NCBI GenBank assembly: GCA_946479535.1
Contig: CAMLGP010000122.1
Span: forward strand, 1-7,460
DNA length: 7,460 nt
From: an uncultured Bacteroidota bacterium
GTDB taxonomy: Bacteria; Bacteroidota; Bacteroidia; Chitinophagales; Chitinophagaceae
Reading direction: 5' to 3'
Shown here in pieces: positions 1 to 6,358 of this stretch. Within the stretch, counting starts at the first letter, position 1, and the number at the start of each line of letters is the position of its first letter. Position numbers and translations under genes: made by a program. The notes below the pieces were generated by a model. It ran no database searches. It was given only the letters and a program-made list of their open reading frames with translations, and was not told the origin of the DNA.

Positions 1-1917
1 GATCAGGTTTTAAATAAAGTAAGTGGTGTTTATATGGTTAACCTGGGGAATGAGCAACATGAAATGAGCATTCGCCAGCCAATGACCACCAAAAGCCTGT
101 TCCTTTACCTTGAAGATGGGATACCCGTTCGTACCACAGGACTATTCAATCACAATGCCCTGCTGGAAATGAATATGGCTGCTGTGAAGAATATTGAAGT
201 GATCAAGGGCCCTTCCTCTTCTCTTTACGGTAGTGAAGCGATAGGAGGTGTGGTTAATTTTATTACTCAATCCCCAACTGCTGTGCCTGTACTCAGGCTT
301 TCCACCCAATTGAATACTATTGGTTATAAACGTTCTGAACTACAAACCAGTTTTATTAAAGGCAAATGGGGTTTTGTATTGAGCGGGTATTATGCCGAAA
401 AACGAAATAGCTTTATTGAGTATACTGATTTTCATAAAGCAACCATTACTGCCAGGATAGATTATCATTTCAGCGAAAAGACCATTTTGAGCAATAGCGC
501 CACCTGGCTTAATTATTATAGTGATATGAGTAGCGGAGTTGACAGTAGCATGTTTGCCAGGCACTCCTTTACAAGTCTGCAAAGCTTTACATTCCGTGAG
601 GTTCACGCTTTCCGTTACCGGTCTACGCTCACGCATACCTGGAATGGAAACGCAAAAACTACAGCCTCTCTTATTTTCAGGGATAACAGCATCATTCAAA
701 ACCCTGCCTATGCTATCAAAAATGATTATCGTCGCCTGGCCAATGGCAGCTTTACAGGCAGAAAGGACCTGGCTCACGGAGAGATCAACAACAGTTCTTT
801 TCACAGTTATGCTTTTATTGCCCAACACCGTCAAAAAATTGGTTGGAAAGATGGGGTGCTAATAGCAGGAGTTAATATCGATTACAGCCCTTCCACTTAC
901 GATGCTGAATATATCCGCATTAAAAAGGATAGTGTAAGTGGAAAATTCCTGAGCTATACAAAACCCGATAGTATTCTTACCCAGTATAAAACAGGATTGA
1001 CAGATTATGCTGCTTATATCAACTGGGAATTTACTCCATTGAATAAGTTAAGGGTAGTGGCTTCTCTTCGCTATGACCTGTTTCATTATAATTTTGATAA
1101 TGATCTTAATCCTTCCTCTTTTAGTGGTTCGCCAGATACTGCCAATAATTTTAGAAGGATTAGTCCCAAGATTGGGCTTACTTATAATTTCTCCTCACGT
1201 ACCGGGATCTATGCAAATTATAGTGAGGGGTTTGTTCCTCCACAGGTAACCGAATTGTATAAAGGAGTAAAAGTGCCAAGGCTGGATGCATCCGTTTTTT
1301 ACAATTACGAGATAGGAGGATGGTGTGAATTAATAAGGAATAAATTAACAGCTGATATCAGTTTGTATAAATTAAATGGAACTGATGAGATCATTTCCGT
1401 GCGACTGGAAGATGGTTCAACTGAAAATCGTAATGCCGGTAAAACCTCTCATCGTGGTATTGAGCTGGGATTAAAGGCAACACCAGTGAAGTCAGTTGAT
1501 CTCCGGTTTAGTGCAGCTTACAGCGAACATCATTTTGTTGAGTTCATAGAAAAAGGGGTTTCTTATAATGGTAATGAAATGAATGGAGCGCCACACTGGT
1601 TGCATAATGCCGAAGTATGGTTCAGGCCTTCATTTGTTAAAGGCCTGAGATTAGGAGCAGAATGGCAGCACCAGGGAAGTTATTTCCTGGACCCACAAAA
1701 TACTGAGAAGTATAAGGGATTTGATGTGTTTCATATTCGTGCCGGATACCAGTATAAAGGGTTTGAATTTTGGGTGAATCTGATGAATGCCGGTGACAGC
1801 TATTATTCTTATTTCTCATCAAGGTCTGGAAGCAATTATAGTTATACGCCGGCTGATCCACGCAATGCCAGTATAGGATTATCCTATGATTTTTCTGATC
1901 TTTTTTCAAAACACTGA
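1..1917 (+). CDS. TonB-dependent outer-membrane receptor, 5' partial
   Basis: This is an outer-membrane receptor that would import a scarce ligand into the periplasm using TonB-ExbBD energy. The frame is open from base 1 (it begins DQVLNKVSGVY), so the ATG at 34 is internal and the signal peptide, TonB box and first part of the plug lie upstream of the window. The visible 638 residues start inside the plug domain: VSGVY, SIRQP (67-81), LYLEDGIPVRTTG, then the classic plug end IEVIKGPSSSLYG...GGVVNF at about 193-260. The rest is a 22-strand type barrel with alternating aromatic residues. It includes the FSSRTGIYANYSEGF segment (about 1189-1233) and the usual C-terminal pattern FWVNLMNAGDSYYSY...PRNASIGLSYDF, followed by a short SDLFSKH tail. 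The plug-barrel architecture is certain and the substrate is not readable from sequence. There is no SusD gene behind it, so it is not an obvious SusCD glycan system. The gene behind it, 13 nt away, is a sialidase-like lipoprotein that probably works with it. Confidence 0.95.
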   Translation, partial: DQVLNKVSGVYMVNLGNEQHEMSIRQPMTTKSLFLYLEDGIPVRTTGLFNHNALLEMNMAAVKNIEVIKGPSSSLYGSEAIGGVVNFITQSPTAVPVLRLSTQLNTIGYKRSELQTSFIKGKWGFVLSGYYAEKRNSFIEYTDFHKATITARIDYHFSEKTILSNSATWLNYYSDMSSGVDSSMFARHSFTSLQSFTFREVHAFRYRSTLTHTWNGNAKTTASLIFRDNSIIQNPAYAIKNDYRRLANGSFTGRKDLAHGEINNSSFHSYAFIAQHRQKIGWKDGVLIAGVNIDYSPSTYDAEYIRIKKDSVSGKFLSYTKPDSILTQYKTGLTDYAAYINWEFTPLNKLRVVASLRYDLFHYNFDNDLNPSSFSGSPDTANNFRRISPKIGLTYNFSSRTGIYANYSEGFVPPQVTELYKGVKVPRLDASVFYNYEIGGWCELIRNKLTADISLYKLNGTDEIISVRLEDGSTENRNAGKTSHRGIELGLKATPVKSVDLRFSAAYSEHHFVEFIEKGVSYNGNEMNGAPHWLHNAEVWFRPSFVKGLRLGAEWQHQGSYFLDPQNTEKYKGFDVFHIRAGYQYKGFEFWVNLMNAGDSYYSYFSSRSGSNYSYTPADPRNASIGLSYDFSDLFSKH

Positions 1918-1930
1918 GTAAAATTTAAAT

Positions 1931-3154
1931 ATGCAGGATCTTAAAATTGCAGGGATGGTATTATTCGCTACTATACTTTTTTCCTGTAATAACCATGATA
2001 AAAAAGCTGAAGCGGAAACCAGTCAGATGCTTTCGCTGGATACTGAACCAGGTACCTGCCCTTATCTAACAAAAGATGGAAACGGTGAATTGGTAGCAGG
2101 CTGGGCAAGAATGAACAAAGATTCCAGTTATGTATTCTGTTATGCTTCTTCTCCAGATAATGGGATTTCATTTAGTCATCCAGTTGTAATTCCGGGAAGT
2201 TCTAAAATTCAACCTCATGGTGAGAACCTGCCCAAGATCCTATTCAAACCCTCCGGCGAAATCATTGCCGTATGGGGCATAGCCAATGCCAATCCAAAAA
2301 ATAAGTATTCAGGACTTGTTTATTATAGCCAGTCCTTTGATAAGGGAAAAACATGGACTGAGGCAAAACCCCTGGTAAGTGATACTGCCAGTTATGATCA
2401 GCGTTATTTTGATGTTGCCTTATTACCTGATGGTGAAGCTGCCGTGATCTGGCTGGATAATCGAAAAAATTCTGAAAAGGAAGGTTCCTCTCTGTACTAT
2501 GCCTCCACGCATGGAAAGAATGGATTTGAGAATGAGAAAAAGATCACGGAGGGTTGTTGCCAGTGTTGCAGAACTGATCTTTTCATAGACAGTAAAGCTG
2601 GCATTCATGTCCTGTATCGTGGGATACTGAAAGACAGTATCCGGGATATGTTGCATTGTGTTTCAGTGGATGGTGCCAGGAATTTCTCAGCACCCAAACT
2701 AATCAGCAATGATAACTGGGTGATCAGAGGATGTCCTCACACAGGTCCTGCTATGATAGAGAATAAAGAAGGATTGAATTTTGCGTGGTTTACCGGTGGC
2801 CCAAATAAAGGATGCTATTTTACCAGGTCAATAGATAATGGAAATACATTTACGGGTCATGACAGGATTAACGGTATGGGATCGCACCCACAGGTAAGTG
2901 TTTTAGCTGATCAGCGATTGGCAATCGTTTGGGACGAACCCCTACAGGTAAAGGATAAATATTTCAGAAAGATTGGTTTGCAGATAAGGAGTGCTGATGG
3001 GCAGGCGCAATCGATTCAATATGTTACTCCGGATACTGTTCAGGCTTCGTACCCAGTGATAAGTTCTCTTGGTGACCAGGAAGCCTTTATTGCATTTACC
3101 GTCAATAAGGACGGAAAGGAACAGGTTATGTATGAAAAGATCGACGTAAAATAG
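1931..3154 (+). CDS. Sialidase-like (Asp-box propeller) lipoprotein with CCQCC cluster
   Basis: The protein has 407 residues and starts with a lipoprotein signal peptide (MQDLKIAGMVLFATILFSC, lipobox LFSC, lipidated C19), so it should be anchored in a membrane, probably the outer one. The body looks like a sialidase/BNR beta-propeller. Asp-box sequences occur at S74-F81 (SPDNGISF), S135-W142 (SFDKGKTW), S245-F252 (degenerate, SVDGARNF) and S300-F307 (SIDNGNTF). Besides C19 there are nine cysteines: C43, C70, C209, C210, C212, C213, C243, C268 and C295. Four form CCQCC and one lies in GCPHTGP (267-273). From memory, sialidase-like proteins with a CC motif followed by RD and W-x-x-x-x-CP are a recurring family usually annotated only as exo-alpha-sialidase; I could not confirm this by search. 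I see no clear arginine triad or Tyr/Glu nucleophile pair, so sialidase activity is not supported. It starts 13 nt after the receptor stop (A/T-rich gap, no Shine-Dalgarno), which indicates one operon. Metal or thiol-ligand binding is an inference. Confidence 0.85.
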   Translation: MQDLKIAGMVLFATILFSCNNHDKKAEAETSQMLSLDTEPGTCPYLTKDGNGELVAGWARMNKDSSYVFCYASSPDNGISFSHPVVIPGSSKIQPHGENLPKILFKPSGEIIAVWGIANANPKNKYSGLVYYSQSFDKGKTWTEAKPLVSDTASYDQRYFDVALLPDGEAAVIWLDNRKNSEKEGSSLYYASTHGKNGFENEKKITEGCCQCCRTDLFIDSKAGIHVLYRGILKDSIRDMLHCVSVDGARNFSAPKLISNDNWVIRGCPHTGPAMIENKEGLNFAWFTGGPNKGCYFTRSIDNGNTFTGHDRINGMGSHPQVSVLADQRLAIVWDEPLQVKDKYFRKIGLQIRSADGQAQSIQYVTPDTVQASYPVISSLGDQEAFIAFTVNKDGKEQVMYEKIDVK

Positions 3155-3180
3155 ATAACAGCGAGCAGTAAATTTCGTAA

Positions 3181-3198
3181 ACATGATTAAAATCATGT
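3181..3198. repeat. Short perfect palindrome after lipoprotein gene
   Basis: ACATGATTAAAATCATGT is perfectly self-complementary in its 8-bp arms around AA. It begins 27 nt after the lipoprotein stop codon. As RNA it would form a weak, A/T-rich 7-bp stem with a TAAA loop. It could be a 3' mRNA end structure or a protein binding site. No long T-run follows, so a terminator call is weak. Confidence 0.4.
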
Positions 3199-3261
3199 CC
3201 TTTCATTTCGTTGATCATATAATCCGACTAGAGTATCCCTTAATTTTATTTATCTACTGAA

Positions 3262-3306
3262 TTCCAGTTGCCCTCTGGCTGGAAACAGTCCCTCTGACCA
3301 CAGAGG
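3262..3306. repeat. Two adjacent small hairpins with shared CCTCTG arms
   Basis: The first inverted repeat is TTCCAG (3262-3267) against CTGGAA (3279-3284) with an 11-nt loop. The second is CCTCTG (3291-3296) against CAGAGG (3301-3306) with an ACCA loop. A second copy of CCTCTG at 3272-3277, inside the first loop, can also pair with 3301-3306, so two alternative folds exist. The plus strand after the second stem is AAAGGTTTTCGTTT. This may be part of a composite 3' end for the receptor-lipoprotein transcript; its function is unproven. Confidence 0.4.
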
Positions 3307-3326
3307 AAAGGTTTTCGTTTCATAAC

Positions 3327-3350
3327 CTACCGCCGGTTCTCCGGCGGTAG
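3327..3350. terminator. Probable terminator hairpin between convergent genes
   Basis: CTACCGCCGG (3327-3336) and CCGGCGGTAG (3341-3350) form a perfect 10-bp GC-rich stem with a TTCT loop. It lies between two convergent genes, 172 nt after the lipoprotein stop and 27 nt beyond the AsmA-like stop (3378 on the minus strand), so it can act in both directions. The T-tract is poor on both sides: the plus strand continues TAATCAAATTTT, and the minus strand continues GTTATGAAACG. The distance fits the minus-strand gene better. Confidence 0.6.
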
Positions 3351-3377
3351 TAATCAAATTTTATCGAAGTTCAATGA

Positions 3378-5069
3378 TCAAACTTTGGATACCGTTTCCA
3401 TAATGCCTTTAAAGATTGTCTTCCACCCCAGGTTAAATATCGATCGGTTAGGATCCCGTTCATTAGTAACTGAAGTTTTGCGTGCCGGCTTATCCCCCTT
3501 TGGAAGGTTCGAATTTTTGATCAGTAAATTGGCAAAGAAACTGGTCAATGATTTTTTATCCCATTCTTTCGCTCCCTTGTCCTTTTCCAATGCAGCTATT
3601 TTTAAATTGTTGTACAGCAGGGTCATGGTACCTTCCATAGAATGATCAGTTCCATTAAAATCGAAACTGAGCCCTTTTATTTCACCTTTCTGAATTCTGG
3701 CCGGCCCCATGGGTTCAGTTAATGCATTAAGCTCCTTCGCATCTATTGGACCAAGGTTTCCTTTTATACTGAAACGTCCATCAGGATCAAGCAAACGAAA
3801 TTGCCAGTTTACGTTGAATGGAGTTTTGTTTAGAAACCTTGAACGTGATACCAGGGTCATCAAATTGTTCTTATGAATGGATGCCTTATTGTTGGTTAAA
3901 TTGGTAATAGTAGCATATACATCATAGAACTGAACCTTTCCTGCATTCTTTGTTATATTGTTCCTTTCCTTGTATTCAATAAAGGCATTAGCTAAAATTA
4001 CTTTCCGGATATCAATATCAACAGGAAGCTTCTGGAGGGCCTGATGAGGATAATCACCCACACGATTCTTATTGTCACGCGGAATATTAAGGTCCCGGTA
4101 TATTTTAAAGTTAGCAGACCTGATCAGCATACTGTCTGCATTAACTTTCTCCTCCAGTAAGGGGAAATAGTCAAGATTCTTCAGGACAATATCATTAAAT
4201 CTAAAATCAAACCGGTCATCCTGGGTAGGAATGCTGTTCACGAATTCCTGTTCAGATTTTAGAGGATCAAGCACAAACTCACCAATGTGTACGTCCTGCT
4301 CAACAGAATTGGAGCTAACATTTTTTGCGCGGAATTTATATCGTTTATCGTCAGAAAGCCAGCTTATATTTTCGAATGCGATAGACTGCTTCTTTGAGTA
4401 GAACAGTCTGGTAGTATCTGCATTGGCTACACTATCAACTTTAACGTCAATCAGTTCAAGACTGGCATTATTCAGTTCAATCCCTGTCTGTTTGGTTTTC
4501 AGGTTTCGGGTAATGAGTTTCGCTCCGGAAACGGAAACTGAATCCAGGCTGATCTGGTTCAGATTGCCAAGGATCTGCTGATAAATTTCCCGGGTAGGCA
4601 CCTTACGCAGTGAATCCTTTCCACGGCCGGTGTACAGGATCTCAATCACCGGGTTTTTGATCGTCAGCCTTCTTCCATCGATTTCCTTATCAATCAGCGC
4701 TTTTGGGGTTTTCACACCTTCAACAGATATCTCCGGTATTAGTATATTGAAAAGGGTAGGAGGGTCAAGATGAAGAGCCTTCATCGCACTGTATTTGTTG
4801 GTATCATATCCAATCCGGAGATTGCTAATGGAAAGGAATCCTGTTATTTCATCCAGGTCAAGGGATTCATATTTTATGGTATAAAAGCCTCCGCTCTTTT
4901 TTTCGATAGCAGACTCCAGTTTTTCCCTGATGAATTTTTTCTTGTGAGTCTGCCAGTATAACACTCCTCCGCCAATAGCCAGCATCAATATGAAAAGGGA
5001 GATGTACAGTATCAGCTTGCTTCTGCGGGTGGAACTTTTCTTTTTGTATTCTTTATGTATAGTCTGCAT
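3378..5069 (-). CDS. AsmA/DUF748-like membrane-anchored envelope protein
   Basis: The 563-residue protein has a basic N-terminus (KEYKKKSSTRRSK), then one transmembrane helix at about residues 19-39, then a long soluble region expected in the periplasm. That region is rich in short beta strands with repeated phrases such as LSISNLRIGYD, IPEISVEGVKTPKALID, LDSVSVSGAKLITRN and ISIRKVILANAFIEY-like patterns. This fits the AsmA/DUF748 superfamily of beta-rich, groove-like proteins linked to lipid movement or envelope upkeep. The C-terminal part (about 463-490: EIKGLSFDFNG, then MEGTMTLLYNNLKI) resembles the AsmA C-terminal domain. The last residues, RSIFNLGWKTIFKG, resemble the end of Bacteroidota members of this group. 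It is a single-anchor, mid-sized member, far shorter than TamB-type bridge proteins. The ATG at 5069 puts the basic stretch directly before the helix. It is transcribed away from the AI-2E gene, with 124 nt between the two starts. The family assignment is by pattern and its exact function is unknown. Confidence 0.75.
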   Translation of the reverse strand: MQTIHKEYKKKSSTRRSKLILYISLFILMLAIGGGVLYWQTHKKKFIREKLESAIEKKSGGFYTIKYESLDLDEITGFLSISNLRIGYDTNKYSAMKALHLDPPTLFNILIPEISVEGVKTPKALIDKEIDGRRLTIKNPVIEILYTGRGKDSLRKVPTREIYQQILGNLNQISLDSVSVSGAKLITRNLKTKQTGIELNNASLELIDVKVDSVANADTTRLFYSKKQSIAFENISWLSDDKRYKFRAKNVSSNSVEQDVHIGEFVLDPLKSEQEFVNSIPTQDDRFDFRFNDIVLKNLDYFPLLEEKVNADSMLIRSANFKIYRDLNIPRDNKNRVGDYPHQALQKLPVDIDIRKVILANAFIEYKERNNITKNAGKVQFYDVYATITNLTNNKASIHKNNLMTLVSRSRFLNKTPFNVNWQFRLLDPDGRFSIKGNLGPIDAKELNALTEPMGPARIQKGEIKGLSFDFNGTDHSMEGTMTLLYNNLKIAALEKDKGAKEWDKKSLTSFFANLLIKNSNLPKGDKPARKTSVTNERDPNRSIFNLGWKTIFKGIMETVSKV

Positions 5070-5193
5070 ATCCCAGAAAAAACAATTACTGTTCCATTTT
5101 TCGGGTTAATTGATGCATTCATAGTGCAATACATATTTACCCTCCCTAAAATCTAGCATCCTTTTTGAACAGGGGATATATTATCTTCACAGT
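5070..5193. promoter_or_regulatory. Divergent intergenic region with weak promoter motifs
   Basis: This 124-nt A/T-rich gap separates two divergent starts and must hold both promoters unless distant ones are used. On the plus strand TATCTTCA (5182-5189) resembles the Bacteroidota -7 element TAnnTTTG and ends 4 nt before the AI-2E ATG. The nearest upstream TTG (5165-5167) is only 14 nt away instead of about 20. On the minus strand TAGATTTT (5148-5155) matches the -7 element but has no TTG at the right distance. Both assignments are tentative. Neither start has a convincing Shine-Dalgarno sequence. Confidence 0.35.
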
Positions 5194-6270
5194 ATGCCAA
5201 GCTTTAACGACCGGATTAAACAGGTACTCCTGCTTTCATTAATTATTTTACTGGTTTACCTGATGATTAATGAATTGTATATTTTTCTTCCAGGGATATT
5301 GGGAGCGCTTACGCTTTATATTCTTAGTCGTGGGAATTATTTTCAATTAGTCTACCACCGTAAATGGAAAAAAGGATGGTCGGCCGGTTTATTTATACTT
5401 TATTATTTAATGCTGATTGGGTTGCCGGTATTCCTGGCAGTAACGCTGATTAGTCCAAAGATCAATTCTTTTTTGGCCAATCCTAATGAGACGATTAACT
5501 CTGTAAAGCAATCTATTGCCACTATTCAGAACAGGCTTGGCTTTACAGTGATATCAGAAGCTAATCTGACTAATACTCTCAGTAAGTTATCAGCATTCGT
5601 GCCAACGGTGCTTAATAGCACGGCCAATCTTATTACCAACCTGGCCATCATGCTGTTTGTGCTGTACCATATGCTGATCAATGGAAGTGAGATGGAAAGG
5701 ATGCTAAGCCGCATTATCCCGTTAAAGAAAGATAATATCAATATGCTGGCTGCCGAAACCAAAAAGATGGTGAGAGCCAATGCACTAGGTATACCTTTAA
5801 TATCCATTATCCAGGGAGCAACAGCAACGCTGGGATATTTTTTATTTGGCGTAAAGGAGTGGGCATTGTGGGGATTTTTAACCGGTGTGTTCGCTTTTTT
5901 CCCGGTTGTGGGAACCATGATCGTTTGGGTGCCATTGGTGTTGTATATGTATGCTACCGGTGAAAATACCAATGCCACCCTGCTTCTGATATATAGCATA
6001 GTAGTAACCGGCAATATTGATTATATAGCGCGCATTACCTTATTGAAAAAAATGGGTGATGTTCACCCGATCATAACCATACTTGGTGTGATAGTTGGCT
6101 TGGGGCTGTTTGGGTTTATCGGGTTGATATTCGGTCCACTTTTAGTCAATTATATCATTGTTCTCTTCAATATTTACATGAATGAATTCATTGATAAAGA
6201 TGTCTCAAAAATTGCTGAGGAAGTGGAAGCTACAGAGCAGCTAAAAGAAGAGGCAATCAAAAAATCCTGA
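5194..6270 (+). CDS. AI-2E family (UPF0118) membrane transporter
   Basis: The 358-residue inner-membrane protein belongs to the AI-2E/UPF0118 family, whose members include TqsA (autoinducer-2 export) and sodium-proton antiporters. Length and topology are typical. Hydrophobic segments lie at about 10-45 and 64-88, followed by a soluble helical stretch at about 89-140 (PKINSFLANPNETINSVKQ) and a helix at about 144-162. The conserved C-terminal half includes GATATLGYFLFGVKEWALWG (208-227), TGVFAFFPVVGTMIVWVP (230-247) and the hallmark DVHPIITILGVIVGLGLFG (289-307) followed by GPLL (314-317). In many relatives the segment before HP reads DNxxRP; here it is GNIDYIARITLLKKMGDVHP. The charged tail after about 328 is cytoplasmic-looking. 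The ATG at 5194 is the first start after an in-frame stop at 5122. The substrate cannot be read from the sequence, and no quorum-sensing gene is nearby. The gene converges on the BI-1 gene and shares a terminator with it. Confidence 0.92.
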   Translation: MPSFNDRIKQVLLLSLIILLVYLMINELYIFLPGILGALTLYILSRGNYFQLVYHRKWKKGWSAGLFILYYLMLIGLPVFLAVTLISPKINSFLANPNETINSVKQSIATIQNRLGFTVISEANLTNTLSKLSAFVPTVLNSTANLITNLAIMLFVLYHMLINGSEMERMLSRIIPLKKDNINMLAAETKKMVRANALGIPLISIIQGATATLGYFLFGVKEWALWGFLTGVFAFFPVVGTMIVWVPLVLYMYATGENTNATLLLIYSIVVTGNIDYIARITLLKKMGDVHPIITILGVIVGLGLFGFIGLIFGPLLVNYIIVLFNIYMNEFIDKDVSKIAEEVEATEQLKEEAIKKS

Positions 6271-6273
6271 TCA

Positions 6274-6299
6274 AATAAAAAAGGTCAATAAAGAAGGTC
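6274..6299 (+). repeat. 13-bp tandem repeat at terminator base
   Basis: AATAAAAAAGGTC (6274-6286) is followed at once by AATAAAGAAGGTC (6287-6299); 12 of 13 positions match. The second copy lies within the left arm of the terminator stem. The first copy could pair with the same right arm (GACCTTCTTTATT, 6317-6329), with one mismatch. Confidence 0.7.
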
Positions 6300-6330
6300 C
6301 CCCGCCATTGGCGGGGGACCTTCTTTATTG
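6286..6330. terminator. Strong bidirectional intrinsic terminator
   Basis: A 22-bp perfect inverted repeat (6286-6307 against 6309-6330) is centred on CCGCCATTGGCGG. In RNA it would give about 21 paired bases with an ATT triloop, a GC-rich upper part (GGTCCCCCGCC) and an A/T-rich base (AATAAAGAA against TTCTTTATT). The A-rich left foot and T-rich right foot supply a U-tract on either strand. It lies 15 nt after the AI-2E stop and 28 nt beyond the BI-1 stop, exactly between the two convergent genes, so it should end both transcripts. Confidence 0.93.
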
Positions 6331-6341
6331 TTTATCTTATT

Positions 6342-6351
6342 GCGTTAACGC
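6342..6351. repeat. 10-bp palindrome GCGTTAACGC
   Basis: GCGTTAACGC is a perfect palindrome between the terminator and the end of the BI-1 gene. It is short enough to be chance, and no function is assigned. Confidence 0.3.
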
Positions 6352-6358
6352 TAATGCG

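Noticed and set aside
34..36. ATG at 34 as true start of the receptor
   Set aside because: The upstream codons to base 1 are open and encode DQVLNKVSGVY, which is normal plug-domain sequence. Starting at 34 would also leave no signal peptide.
340..834. 164-codon open frame on the minus strand inside the receptor gene, and a 107-codon one on the plus strand at 539-862
   Set aside because: Both lie within the well-supported receptor barrel frame, and their translations show no family pattern or sensible composition. They are shadow frames.
1931..3154. True exo-alpha-sialidase acting on sialic acid
   Set aside because: Asp-boxes only show the propeller fold. I could not find a convincing arginine triad or catalytic Tyr/Glu arrangement, and no sialic acid genes are in view.
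5106..5134. Inverted repeat around TGCATTCATAGTGCA as an operator for the divergent genes
   Set aside because: Only four bases per arm (TGCA) pair cleanly, which is expected by chance in A/T-rich DNA.
5148..5155. Minus-strand TAGATTTT as a firm promoter for the AsmA-like gene
   Set aside because: It matches the -7 consensus, but no TTG lies about 20 nt upstream, so it is mentioned only as a weak motif in the divergent region.
5526..6014. 162-codon open frame on the minus strand inside the AI-2E gene
   Set aside because: Its hydrophobic character mirrors the membrane segments coded on the other strand. It has no promoter and no recognisable motif.
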